Below the pieces are notes generated by a model. The model saw only the letters and a program-made list of their open reading frames with translations, did no database searches and had not been told where the DNA came from. From NCBI RefSeq assembly GCF_004137795.1, contig NZ_NWTM01000001.1:2345229-2409228 (forward strand): a DNA stretch of 64,000 nt, in the 5' to 3' direction. This DNA is from Pectobacterium zantedeschiae. Lineage in GTDB: Bacteria; Pseudomonadota; Gammaproteobacteria; Enterobacterales; Enterobacteriaceae. The translations under genes were made by a program, and so were the position numbers. Below, one piece after another: positions 49,134-57,302 of the stretch; the first letter of the stretch is position 1, and each line of letters opens with the position of its first letter.

Positions 49134-50303
49134 ATGAGTAGTATCACGATCCATGATGACCTGAAACGCCAGGGGCGACGTGTATCCGTCATTATCTGGC
49201 TCAGCCTGCTGGGGCTGGTCGCCTTTTTTGTCTGGGCCAAATTCGCCGTGCTGGATGAGGTTTCCGTTGGGAGCGGTAAGGTAACCCCATCGACCCGTGC
49301 GCAGGTGATTGAAAGCCTGGATGGCGGGATCATCGGCCAGCTCTATGTGCAGCAAGGCAATGTCGTCGAGAAAGGACAGGTATTGGCGCAGTTGGACGTC
49401 AACCGCTTTCAGTCCGTCTACGGCGAAGCCTTCTCCCGCGTACAGACGCTGCGGGCATCTGCTGAACGTCTGCACGCAGAACTTAGCGGCGAACCGCTAA
49501 AATTCAGCGCGGAAACGATGAAGGAGTCTGCACTGGCCACGCGGGAGCGCCAGCTTTATGAATCACGCTTGCGCAATCGCGATGAGACAGTCGCCAATCT
49601 GCAACAGTCGATGCGGCTGGTCGAGCAGGAACTGCGGATGACGGAGCCACTGGTGCAGCGCGGTGCAGCCAGCGCCGTTGAGGTGATTCGATTACGCCGC
49701 CAAATTAGCGAAATACGCGGAAAAATCGATGAAGCACGCAATCAATATGCCGTGCGGGCGCGTGAAGAACAGGTCAAAAACAATGCCGATCTGGAAGCAC
49801 AGAGGGAGGTCGTCAGCGGAAAAGCCGACCAGCTCAAGCGCGCCACCATTACGTCACCAGTGCGCGGAATTGTGAAAGACATTCAGGTAACGACCGTTGG
49901 CGGCGTGCTACAACCGGGCGGTAAATTGATGGAGATCGTACCGCTGGAAGATCAGTTGCTGATCGAAACGCGCATCAACCCGCGTGATATTGCCTATATC
50001 CGACCGGGCTTACCCGCCACGGTAAAAATTACCGCCTATGACTCTTCCATCTACGGTAATTTAACGGGCGAAGTCGAAAGCGTGTCGCCCGATACCCTTC
50101 AGGACGAAGTCAGGCGCGATCAGTTTTATTATCGGGTCTATGTGCGTACCACACAGGCCGAGCTGACTAACAAGGTGGGGGAAAAATTCCCTATCGTGCC
50201 CGGCATGGTTGCCAGCGTCGAGATAAGAACCGGCCAGAAAAGCGTTCTGGATTATCTGATTAAACCACTGAACAAGGTCAATGAAGCGCTGCGTGAGCGT
50301 TAA
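49134..50303 (+). CDS. type I secretion membrane fusion protein, HlyD family
   Basis: A 389-residue periplasmic adaptor. One transmembrane segment (about 19-38, VIIWLSLLGLVAFFVWAKFA) is followed by the first lipoyl half GGIIGQLYVQQGNVVEKGQV. A long coiled coil spans about 95-230, followed by the second lipoyl half ITSPVRGIVKDIQVTTVGGV and beta-barrel. It bridges the ABC exporter and the TolC-like channel. ATG 49134 follows AAGGGGAAACACA, so it is coupled to the ATPase gene. A GC-rich hairpin lies 37 bp after it. Confidence 0.93.
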   Translation: MSSITIHDDLKRQGRRVSVIIWLSLLGLVAFFVWAKFAVLDEVSVGSGKVTPSTRAQVIESLDGGIIGQLYVQQGNVVEKGQVLAQLDVNRFQSVYGEAFSRVQTLRASAERLHAELSGEPLKFSAETMKESALATRERQLYESRLRNRDETVANLQQSMRLVEQELRMTEPLVQRGAASAVEVIRLRRQISEIRGKIDEARNQYAVRAREEQVKNNADLEAQREVVSGKADQLKRATITSPVRGIVKDIQVTTVGGVLQPGGKLMEIVPLEDQLLIETRINPRDIAYIRPGLPATVKITAYDSSIYGNLTGEVESVSPDTLQDEVRRDQFYYRVYVRTTQAELTNKVGEKFPIVPGMVASVEIRTGQKSVLDYLIKPLNKVNEALRER

Positions 50304-50339
50304 GCTCACGCAGTACAATGCCAGTAAGTAACAAACAGA

Positions 50340-50367
50340 AGCGCCGCACGGTTTCCCGCGCGGCGCT
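50340..50367 (-). terminator. terminator between the convergent HlyD and pehA genes
   Basis: AGCGCCGC (50340-50347) pairs with GCGGCGCT (50360-50367). The T-rich tail TTCTGTTTGTT follows only on the minus strand, so it chiefly ends pehA. Confidence 0.75.
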
Positions 50368-50395
50368 GTCATGACAAAACAACGTATTAGTTGAA

Positions 50396-51601
50396 CTACT
50401 TCTTAACCGTGACGTTCTTGATCTGCCATGTGCTGTCGCTGGTCAGTTTGACATTCTTCATCGTCACTTCTATCGGCTTTTTGGCATTTTCACCGTTCAG
50501 CACTACGACGCCCTTGGTTTCCGACGTCACATCCTTAAACGTGATATCGCTCCAGTCCGGGACATTACTCCCTTCTTTTTTCTCATATACCGTATCAATC
50601 ACAATCGGTTTGGCCACATTCTTCATCACGACATTGCTATACCGAATACCGTTGACCACACCAGCAGCCGATTTGTCGCTTTTAATGCGTAAACCGTTGG
50701 TGGTGCCATTCATCTTCAAGTCATCGACCGTGACATTATAAACGCCCATGGTTTCACTACCGATCGACATGCCATGTCCGGTACCAAAATCGTTATGGAG
50801 GATGGAGATATTGCGCGTCTCGGCACGGCCTTTGTAGGCTTTGATCGCGACATTATCGTCACCCGTTGAAATATTACTGTAAGCGATAGTGATATTTTTT
50901 GATGACATCGGATCGATACCGTCAGTGTTTCTGGCGGTGGACGGCGTTTTAATCGTGGTTTTCCATGCGGTGAAACCATCACCATCACTGAACACGACGT
51001 GGAAATTCGGGGAATTAATGAGAGAGACGTTATACAGCGTAAAATTCTTGCTCTTATTAATCTGAATCAGGCGAGGGGTATTCTGTTTTAACTTCTTCAC
51101 TTTGGCGTCAGCAGCCAGATCCCACCAGCTCACTTTTTTATCCTGAAGCTTCACGCCCCCTTGCCCATCAATGGTGCCCGGCCCATAGATTCCGCTGTTC
51201 GTCGTACTCGTGGCGGTAATAAATGCATTACAACCTTTACCGTTGTTATCCACTACGCCACAGGATGACGCCGCATTGTCAAAAGACTTGGCGTCATTCA
51301 CAGCCCGCAGCGTCACCCCGCTGTCGATTAATAAGCTGACGCCCGAAGGCAGAGAAAGTGGCCCGCTCTGAAAGACGGAAGTGCTTCCCGCACTCAATCT
51401 TACCGCTTTTCCTTGCCCACAATTATTCAGTGCTTTTTGAATGGCGCTGGTGGCCGTACTGCTGTCCGCTTTCAGCACCGTACAGGAAGATGGAGCTTTC
51501 GGTTCACTTACCGTTCGCGAATCAGAAGCCCATGCCGATGTGCTGAACAGGCCGATAAGGCCTAGTGATAATGATAAAACCCGCTTTGATTGATATTCCA
51601 T
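50396..51601 (-). CDS. pehA: endopolygalacturonase PehA (GH28), exported
   Basis: A 401-residue precursor with a signal peptide cleaved after about A25 (STSAWA). It folds as a right-handed beta-helix and hydrolyses alpha-1,4 bonds of polygalacturonate in plant pectin. The GH28 catalytic set is complete: N225-T-D227, G247-D248-D249, G275-H276-G277 and R305-I-K307. It lacks any anchor and, as in Pectobacterium, is expected to leave the cell by the Out type II system. It is divergent from pel3 across 577 bp, an arrangement known for linked peh-1 and pel-3 of P. carotovorum. Confidence 0.96.
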   Translation of the reverse strand: MEYQSKRVLSLSLGLIGLFSTSAWASDSRTVSEPKAPSSCTVLKADSSTATSAIQKALNNCGQGKAVRLSAGSTSVFQSGPLSLPSGVSLLIDSGVTLRAVNDAKSFDNAASSCGVVDNNGKGCNAFITATSTTNSGIYGPGTIDGQGGVKLQDKKVSWWDLAADAKVKKLKQNTPRLIQINKSKNFTLYNVSLINSPNFHVVFSDGDGFTAWKTTIKTPSTARNTDGIDPMSSKNITIAYSNISTGDDNVAIKAYKGRAETRNISILHNDFGTGHGMSIGSETMGVYNVTVDDLKMNGTTNGLRIKSDKSAAGVVNGIRYSNVVMKNVAKPIVIDTVYEKKEGSNVPDWSDITFKDVTSETKGVVVLNGENAKKPIEVTMKNVKLTSDSTWQIKNVTVKK

Positions 51602-52059
51602 GTCAAACCTTACCTTATAGATATCCGCAATTTGGTTGTAACCAAAAAAGGAATTACGCTTCTTTTTAGCTTAATAAGAAAAATAAAACACTTTTATAGA
51701 AACTAAAAATTGTCGGACATACATATGTAGATTAATAAAAGTCCATTTACATAAAACTTTGTCTATGTTTCCCAGAAAAGACATCCAGTTTTACGCGTGA
51801 TTAAAATATCACCAGAAAATTAAATGAAGTATCAACAGAACGTGGAAACAAACCGAATCCCGTCACGTGCAGCCGTCAGCGAATGCTAAGATTTTTATCT
51901 CTTCACGACATTCATTTTTCTTATTCTTTAATAAGAACCATCAAAATATTTATTAATTCACAAAAAATAATTAAATAAAATATAATAAACAAAAGATAAA
52001 ATTAAATAAAAAATAATAACAGACTAAATTAAATAACTTATCCCACCTCAATATTTTTC

Positions 52060-52097
52060 ATGAATTATTATTCATTTTATATTCTCTAATATATAAT
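52060..52097 (+). promoter_or_regulatory. pel3 promoter with an overlapping palindrome
   Basis: A perfect TATAAT -10 lies at 52092-52097. The -35 position (52069-52074, TATTCA) is poor and is covered by the perfect inverted repeat ATGAAT-TATT-ATTCAT (52060-52075). A factor bound there could block or replace -35 recognition. The core TGAAT/ATTCA loosely resembles a KdgR half-site but with different spacing. Confidence 0.4.
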
Positions 52098-52110
52098 CCC
52101 CGTCGATGCG

Positions 52111-52171
52111 CAAGGACTCCCTCTTTATTTTCCAAATAAAGAGAAAAAAATATCCGTTTAATTTACAAGGA
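52111..52171 (+). promoter_or_regulatory. pel3 leader: hairpin flanked by two CAAGGA motifs
   Basis: CAAGGA occurs at 52111-52116 and again at 52166-52171, where it is the ribosome binding site. Between them is a perfect 10-bp hairpin CTCTTTATTT-TCC-AAATAAAGAG (52121-52143). CANGGA is the core RsmA/CsrA recognition sequence. RsmA is known to repress exoenzyme genes in Pectobacterium, so this is a plausible RsmA target; the hairpin could also stabilise the mRNA. Confidence 0.45.
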
Positions 52172-52178
52172 AAAACAC

Positions 52179-53234
52179 ATGTTTAAGTATTTAACACCGA
52201 TATTTTTATGTACGGCTGCTTTTTCTTTTCAAGCTCAGGCTGATGACACCATGCTGATGCTGCTGAAAAAAGATAATGCCACCTATTTAAGCTGGTCTAC
52301 CGATGCAGGCAATGTAGTTCGTCAGGATGTGTATCGCAGTACCAGTAATAATCAGGCTGGCAGCGAAAAAATCGCAGAGCTCAATTCCACCGACAGAACA
52401 TTTACGGATTTAACGGCTAATCCGAAGTCGGAATATTGGTATTGGGTGGATACGGTTAGCGGCAATAATAAAGTCCTGAAGTCTAACGCAGCACCGACCA
52501 ATGCCAATCTGGAAGTTGCACCACTGCGCGCGGCGTCACTTAAAGCCGCCAGCTCAGAATGTAAAGCAGGTGCAGTGATCAAAAACAAAACCGTCGACTG
52601 CGGCGGTATTACTCTGGGTCTGAGTTGTTCTGGAGACAGTGATAAGCAGCCTCCTGTTATTACTCTGGAAAATGCAACCATCAAGAACTTGCGCATCTCT
52701 GAAAAAGGCGGTTCTGACGGCATCCACTGTAAATCAGGTGACTGCCGTATTGAAAACGTAATCTGGGAAGACATCTGTGAAGATGCAGCAACCAATAACG
52801 GTAAAACCCTGACCATCGTCGGCGGTGTCGCACATAACACCACCAATGGCCCTGGCGGCAAACCGGACAAAGTACTGCAACAGAATGCCAAAAACAGCCA
52901 CACTATCGTGCAGGGCAACTTCACTCTGACGGGTCAACACGGCAAACTGTGGCGTTCTTGCGGTGACTGCACCAACAACGGTGGCCCACGCAACCTCACC
53001 ATTATCAGCGCAACCGTTAACGGCACCATTGATAGTATTGCTGGTGTAAACCGTAACTTTGGTGATGTCGCTGAAATTCGCGATCTGCGCATTAAAAACT
53101 ATAAAGAAGGCAAACCGCCTGTATGTGAAGAGTTTACTGGCGTAGAAAAAGGCAAAGGTAACTCACCTAAACACGGCGAGTTCTGGGATACCAAGAACTG
53201 CAAAGTCAGCCGTTCAAACGTGAAAGCCCTGTAA
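52179..53234 (+). CDS. pel3: pectate lyase Pel3 (PL3 family), exported
   Basis: A 351-residue precursor with a signal peptide of about 21 residues (ending FQAQA). A fibronectin type III-like domain of about 90 residues follows (TYLSWSTDAGNVVRQDVYRS). The PL3 catalytic domain (about 130-351) is Cys-rich, with ENATIKNLRISEKGGSDGIH, NVIWEDICEDAAT and HGKLWRSCGDC. It cleaves polygalacturonate by beta-elimination and, like Dickeya PelI, should be exported by the type II system. It is divergent from pehA and ends at a good terminator. Confidence 0.94.
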   Translation: MFKYLTPIFLCTAAFSFQAQADDTMLMLLKKDNATYLSWSTDAGNVVRQDVYRSTSNNQAGSEKIAELNSTDRTFTDLTANPKSEYWYWVDTVSGNNKVLKSNAAPTNANLEVAPLRAASLKAASSECKAGAVIKNKTVDCGGITLGLSCSGDSDKQPPVITLENATIKNLRISEKGGSDGIHCKSGDCRIENVIWEDICEDAATNNGKTLTIVGGVAHNTTNGPGGKPDKVLQQNAKNSHTIVQGNFTLTGQHGKLWRSCGDCTNNGGPRNLTIISATVNGTIDSIAGVNRNFGDVAEIRDLRIKNYKEGKPPVCEEFTGVEKGKGNSPKHGEFWDTKNCKVSRSNVKAL

Positions 53235-53297
53235 TTCAGCTAGTAGAACGATATCTAAGCGAATACCTCTTTAGGGTCCTAACGCATCAATCTTCAA

Positions 53298-53330
53298 CAG
53301 ACCGTGCCTACAAAGCACGGTCTGTTTCAT
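53298..53330 (+). terminator. rho-independent terminator of pel3
   Basis: CAGACCGTGC (53298-53307) pairs with GCACGGTCTG (53315-53324), followed by TTTCAT. It also lies just after the uxuA stop on the other strand. Confidence 0.85.
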
Positions 53331-53334
53331 TTCA

Positions 53335-54531
53335 TCATCCTTGCTGCAATTCGGTAAACAGCGTGCGCTTCAGCGCCAGCTCAACGCCACGCAGTTCCGC
53401 TAGCCCTTTCAATCGTCCGATTGCCGAATAGCCCGGATTGGTTTTCTTTTTCAGATCGTCCAGCATCTGGTGCCCGTGATCCGGGCGCATAGGGATCGGA
53501 CGGCGATCGCCCGTCTTCTGACGACGCAACTCTTCCGCCAAAATGGCATTAATGATCGCCACCATGTCTACATCCCCTTGCAAATGCGCCCCTTCATGGA
53601 AGGAATTGGGATTGTCTTCGCGGCAGGTCGCACGCAGATGGGTGAAATGCACGCGATCGGCAAACATTTCCAACATGTTAACCAGATCGTTATCTACCCG
53701 CACACCGTAAGAACCCGTACAGAAGGTAAAGCCGTTATGAAGGCTATCGACCGTCTGTTTCAGCCAGCGCATGTCGTCAATGGTCGACATCACACGCGGT
53801 AGCCCAAGGATCGGACGCGGTGGATCGTCGGGGTGAATAGCAAGGCGGATACCCGCAGCTTCCGCCACTGGCACAATTTCGCGGAGGAAATGCCCAAGAT
53901 GCTCACGCAGTTTGGCATGATCGATACCATCATACTCTGCCAGGCGGCCACGGAATTGCTCCAGCGTATAGCCCTCTTCGGACCCCGGTAGACCCGCGAT
54001 AATGTTGCCTGTCAGGCGCGCAATATCTTCTTCGCTCATTGCACGGTAGTAATCGGCAGCCTGTGCCTGCTCATCCGCCGTATAATCTTTTTCGGCACCG
54101 TTGCGTTGCAGGATATGCAGTTCAAAAGCCGCAAAGGCAATATGATCGAAACGCAGTGCTTTTGAGCCATCCGGCAGCACATATTCCAGATCGGTTCGCG
54201 TCCAGTCCAGTACGGGCATGAAGTTATAGCACACCGTATCAATGCCACACTGTGCCAGATTACGCAGTGACTGCTGATAGTTGGCAATATGTTGCTGATA
54301 ATTCCCCGTCTGAGTTTTGATCTCTTCATGAACAGGAACGCTTTCTACTACCGACCACACCAGCCCTTTTGCCTTCAATTCGGCTTTGCGCTTCTCAATT
54401 TCCTCAATCGACCAAATTTCGCCATTGGGAATATGGTGTAACGCCGTCACCACGCCAGTCGCTCCGGCTTGCCGCACATCATCCAGTGAGACAGGATCGT
54501 TCGGGCCATACCAACGCCAGGTTTGTTCCAT
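53335..54531 (-). CDS. uxuA: mannonate dehydratase
   Basis: A 398-residue cytosolic enzyme converting D-mannonate to 2-keto-3-deoxygluconate in glucuronate catabolism. [20 protein letters not shown] and [15 protein letters not shown] open the chain, and [17 protein letters not shown] plus [19 protein letters not shown] carry His/Asp/Cys metal-site residues. The length is as expected (E. coli 394). It stands alone without uxuB; uxuR follows upstream with its own reading. An operator-like site lies about 90 bp upstream. It links to pectin breakdown because hexuronates are released from plant cell walls. Confidence 0.95.
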   Translation of the reverse strand: MEQTWRWYGPNDPVSLDDVRQAGATGVVTALHHIPNGEIWSIEEIEKRKAELKAKGLVWSVVESVPVHEEIKTQTGNYQQHIANYQQSLRNLAQCGIDTVCYNFMPVLDWTRTDLEYVLPDGSKALRFDHIAFAAFELHILQRNGAEKDYTADEQAQAADYYRAMSEEDIARLTGNIIAGLPGSEEGYTLEQFRGRLAEYDGIDHAKLREHLGHFLREIVPVAEAAGIRLAIHPDDPPRPILGLPRVMSTIDDMRWLKQTVDSLHNGFTFCTGSYGVRVDNDLVNMLEMFADRVHFTHLRATCREDNPNSFHEGAHLQGDVDMVAIINAILAEELRRQKTGDRRPIPMRPDHGHQMLDDLKKKTNPGYSAIGRLKGLAELRGVELALKRTLFTELQQG

Positions 54532-54621
54532 ACCGAGTTACCTTTTTTGCCAAAAATAGTGGTTTTCGTCGAGATAGCAAAAGCCTACCTCACCGAGACG
54601 GGCTGTCAAACGAAACCCACA

Positions 54622-54637
54622 AATTGATTGACCAATT
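54622..54637. promoter_or_regulatory. UxuR/ExuR operator upstream of uxuA
   Basis: AATTGATTGACCAATT matches the E. coli UxuR/ExuR palindrome AATTGGTATACCAATT at 13 of 16 positions. It lies 91 bp upstream of uxuA, between it and uxuR. Confidence 0.6.
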
Positions 54638-54738
54638 ACACAAAAAAACCGTTATTTGGACTAACACCATGCATAAAAAGGCTGTGTAAATGGAAAATAA
54701 GTCAATGATGACAAATTTGGTCTGATATATTTCCCCTC

Positions 54739-54760
54739 CGCACACCAATCGCACACCAAT
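54739..54760. repeat. 11-bp tandem duplication
   Basis: CGCACACCAAT occurs twice in direct succession (54739-54749 and 54750-54760), one helical turn apart, downstream of the uxuR stop side. CCAAT is half of the UxuR palindrome. Confidence 0.5.
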
Positions 54761-54807
54761 ATAGTGCCGGAGAGAACGTTAACTCAGGAAAGGAAATAGC
54801 TGGGATA

Positions 54808-55542
54808 TCAGGATTCCAGACGGGAAGGGACGGATTCGAACAGGTAGCCATCGAACGCGGGGTCATCCACATTCGAGATTTCCAACAGTTTAATTTTTAC
54901 GTTCTCAAGATGCTGCCACATCGCCTGACGTGCCATGTTCACATCACGACGAGATACGGCACGCAGGATCTGTTCATGATCGTCTAACCACTGGCGCTGA
55001 TAGCTAAAATCATCGGTATGAGAGTGAATTCCCTGCCACATAGGACTGCGCTTACGCGCCTGCCAAACCTCATACACCATATTCGCTAAGACGCTATTTT
55101 GGGTAGACTGCGCCAGCAGGCAATGGAATTGTTCATCAGCGCTTTCATCCACGCTACCGTTCTCAAGAGACGCCCTTTCTTGTTCAATGGCTTGTCGCAT
55201 CTTCACAATGTCGCTCTTGGTCGCCTGCATTGCGGCAAATGCAGCGACTTCACCTTCCAGCAATTGACGCGCCTGCATCAGCTCAAAAGGGCCATAGTCG
55301 CTCTCCACCGCGCTATCTTTTCCCTGTGCGCTAGGGAGTTGCATAACGTAGACACCAGAACCTTTACGCACCTCAATCAACTTTTCCAGTTCCAGCATGA
55401 TTAAGGCTTCACGCACCACGCTGCGGCTGACGTTGTAGGTTTCAGCAATATCACGCTCGGGAGGCAAGCGGTCTCCAATCTGATAGTTTCCCTTCAGAAT
55501 TTCCACGCGAAGATTGTCACCAATCTGCTGATATAAACGCAT
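54808..55542 (-). CDS. uxuR: GntR/FadR-family hexuronate repressor UxuR
   Basis: A 244-residue repressor. The winged helix (about 1-70) contains GDRLPPERDIAETYNVSRSV and REALIMLELEKLIEVRKGSG. The FCD effector domain is alpha-helical with metal-binding residues. The C-terminus (QHLENVKIKLLEISNVDD, then FDGYLFES) follows E. coli UxuR more closely than ExuR. ATG 55542 follows AAGGGATGGCGGT. It lies upstream of uxuA, and the operator at 54622 fits control of uxuA in response to fructuronate or glucuronate. Confidence 0.85.
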   Translation of the reverse strand: MRLYQQIGDNLRVEILKGNYQIGDRLPPERDIAETYNVSRSVVREALIMLELEKLIEVRKGSGVYVMQLPSAQGKDSAVESDYGPFELMQARQLLEGEVAAFAAMQATKSDIVKMRQAIEQERASLENGSVDESADEQFHCLLAQSTQNSVLANMVYEVWQARKRSPMWQGIHSHTDDFSYQRQWLDDHEQILRAVSRRDVNMARQAMWQHLENVKIKLLEISNVDDPAFDGYLFESVPSRLES

Positions 55543-55753
55543 ACCGCCATCCCTTTATTCAACATCGGCCATCGCAATATTGGCCTGACCAAAAGACAGA
55601 AAAAACGCCCAATTTGTCTGAAGTATAACATGAAGCCCCACCACGCCAGCACGTTGAGCGCCATGCTTGCCAAATAATTTCAGATATAGTGTTGTCGAAA
55701 CGCCATATCCCGTTACCGATCAGGTTGATATTGCCAGCAGGCAAGGAGCATTA

Positions 55754-56947
55754 ATGACAATAGACGTATTCCGGTTCGTTTCGTGGACAGTCTGGAAACG
55801 GGTGATGACTGGTTTATTCGCCATCATCGGCGTACTTTTTATCGTGGGGTGCAATAGCAATCCACGCGACATCACACCATTAGGGCAAACGTCATTCGAA
55901 CGTTACCAGCAAGACACCACACGCTGGGTAGCGCAGCATCGCGCCTTCCAAACCACGGATAAACAGCTGGAATTACGCTGGAACACGCCCAGTGAAACCC
56001 GTCCTGCGGGTCAACCGCATAAAGCAATTTTGCTGGTTCATGGACTGGGAGACTCACCGGGTTCGTTCATTGACATCACACCGCAATTGGTCAAACAAGG
56101 CTTTCTGGTCAGAACCGTTTTGCTGCCGGGGCACGGCACTCGACCATCCGATCTGTTGCACGTCACCGTTGATGACTGGCGCAAAGTGGTCGCCGAGCAG
56201 ATAGCCATCCTCAGTAAAGAAGTCGATGAAGTCTATCTGGGCGGCTTTTCGACTGGCGGTAATCTGGTCCTGGAATACGCCTCACAACACCCCGAAATTA
56301 AAGGGTTGGTGCTGTTCTCACCCGCGATTAAGTCCAACGAAAAATACGATTTCATGACACCTCTGCTGTCCGTATTTACCGATTGGCTGATGTCACCGCG
56401 CCCCGGCTATCCTGAGCAGTTGGCGACCCGCTATATGCGAGTGCCGACCAACGGTTTCGCCCAATATTATTATTCCAGCAGCGGAGTTCGTTCGCAGTTG
56501 GCCAAAAAACCTTATGACAAACCGGTGTTAATCGTACTGGCGGAGCACGATTCCGTCGTCGATACGACCTATATTGTCAATACGTTCGATACGCAGTTTA
56601 CCAACCCACGCAGCCGCCTGATCTGGTATGGCGATCGCCCTGCGGGTGTGCATTCCTCGCGCGTTTTGGTGCGTACCGGCTCACTACCTGAATGGCGTAT
56701 CAGCCAGTTTTCGCATATGTCGCTCCTGTTTTCACCAGAGAATAAGGAATACGGCAAAACGGGCGCGATCGTTATTTGCGCCAATGGACAAACCAATAGC
56801 GACCTGACGGCCTGCGCGGATCGCAGCACGCTGTGGTATTCCGACTGGGGATATATCGAGAATGGCAAAACCCATGTGCGCCTGACCTTTAATCCCTATT
56901 TCGACTGGCAAAATCAGATCATGGCCAACGTACTGGGCGCGCAATAA
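55754..56947 (+). CDS. alpha/beta-hydrolase lipoprotein
   Basis: A 397-residue protein with an unusually long N-terminus before a lipobox (hydrophobic MTGLFAIIGVLFIVGC, Cys at about residue 33). The hydrolase core has LLVHGLGDSPGSF (oxyanion His-Gly), GFSTGG nucleophile elbow near residue 171, LAEHDSVVD with an acid, and SQFSHMSLLF with a His. It looks like a monoglyceride lipase or carboxylesterase-type enzyme anchored in a membrane. The substrate is unknown. ATG 55754 follows AAGGAGCATTA. It stands between uxuR and the sia module and is divergent from uxuR. Confidence 0.8.
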   Translation: MTIDVFRFVSWTVWKRVMTGLFAIIGVLFIVGCNSNPRDITPLGQTSFERYQQDTTRWVAQHRAFQTTDKQLELRWNTPSETRPAGQPHKAILLVHGLGDSPGSFIDITPQLVKQGFLVRTVLLPGHGTRPSDLLHVTVDDWRKVVAEQIAILSKEVDEVYLGGFSTGGNLVLEYASQHPEIKGLVLFSPAIKSNEKYDFMTPLLSVFTDWLMSPRPGYPEQLATRYMRVPTNGFAQYYYSSSGVRSQLAKKPYDKPVLIVLAEHDSVVDTTYIVNTFDTQFTNPRSRLIWYGDRPAGVHSSRVLVRTGSLPEWRISQFSHMSLLFSPENKEYGKTGAIVICANGQTNSDLTACADRSTLWYSDWGYIENGKTHVRLTFNPYFDWQNQIMANVLGAQ

Positions 56948-56968
56948 CCTTACCAAAAGCGGGTGCCT

Positions 56969-57238
56969 TCCCTAGATCATTCGAGTTGTAGGCAAGCGGC
57001 AATCGCACGACAAATCGGTTTTAAACCGATTTGAACAGCGCTAGCGCCAGCCCGAAGGGGGAACCTCATTTATGAGGTTCATTAATCCCCAGGAGCTTAC
57101 ACAAGTAAGTGACTGGGGTGAGTAAGGACAAATCAGCTAAGTCGATTTGAACGCCGCTTGCGGCGGCCCTTCAGGGCGAGGCTCAGAGATGAGCCGAGTA
57201 TTGCCAACGCACCTACGGCTTGAAGTATGACGGGAATT
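56969..57238. repeat. long ERIC element with two inserted structured modules
   Basis: About 270 bp. The ends match ERIC (ATCATTCGAGTTGTAGGCAA and GGCTTGAAGTATGACGGG). The core at 57081-57126 holds AATCCCCAGGAGCTTAC and AAGTAAGTGACTGGGGTGAG, the very sequences used as ERIC primer sites. Two 58-nt modules (57027-57084 and 57143-57200) flank the core. The element ends 65 bp before siaA, so it fills nearly the whole upstream region of the sia genes. Confidence 0.88.
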
Positions 57239-57302
57239 GTCATCATTTGGTCATCAAGGGCAGGTATTTTTACTTAAAGACAAATCCGCCCAAAGATTAA
57301 CC

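Larger units (their letters stand above)
51602..52178. other. 577-bp divergent promoter region of pehA and pel3
   Basis: Very AT-rich. Near pehA there is a perfect palindrome TTTGGTT-GT-AACCAAA (51631-51646). Near pel3 there are a palindrome, a TATAAT box and a leader hairpin, described separately. No coding frame. Possible KdgR boxes are too weak to call. Confidence 0.6.

Noticed and set aside
51682-51768. KdgR boxes upstream of pehA (51682-51698 and 51750-51768)
   Set aside because: The first has the wrong spacing and the second matches only about 12 of 18 informative positions in very AT-rich DNA, too weak to annotate although KdgR control of such genes is known.
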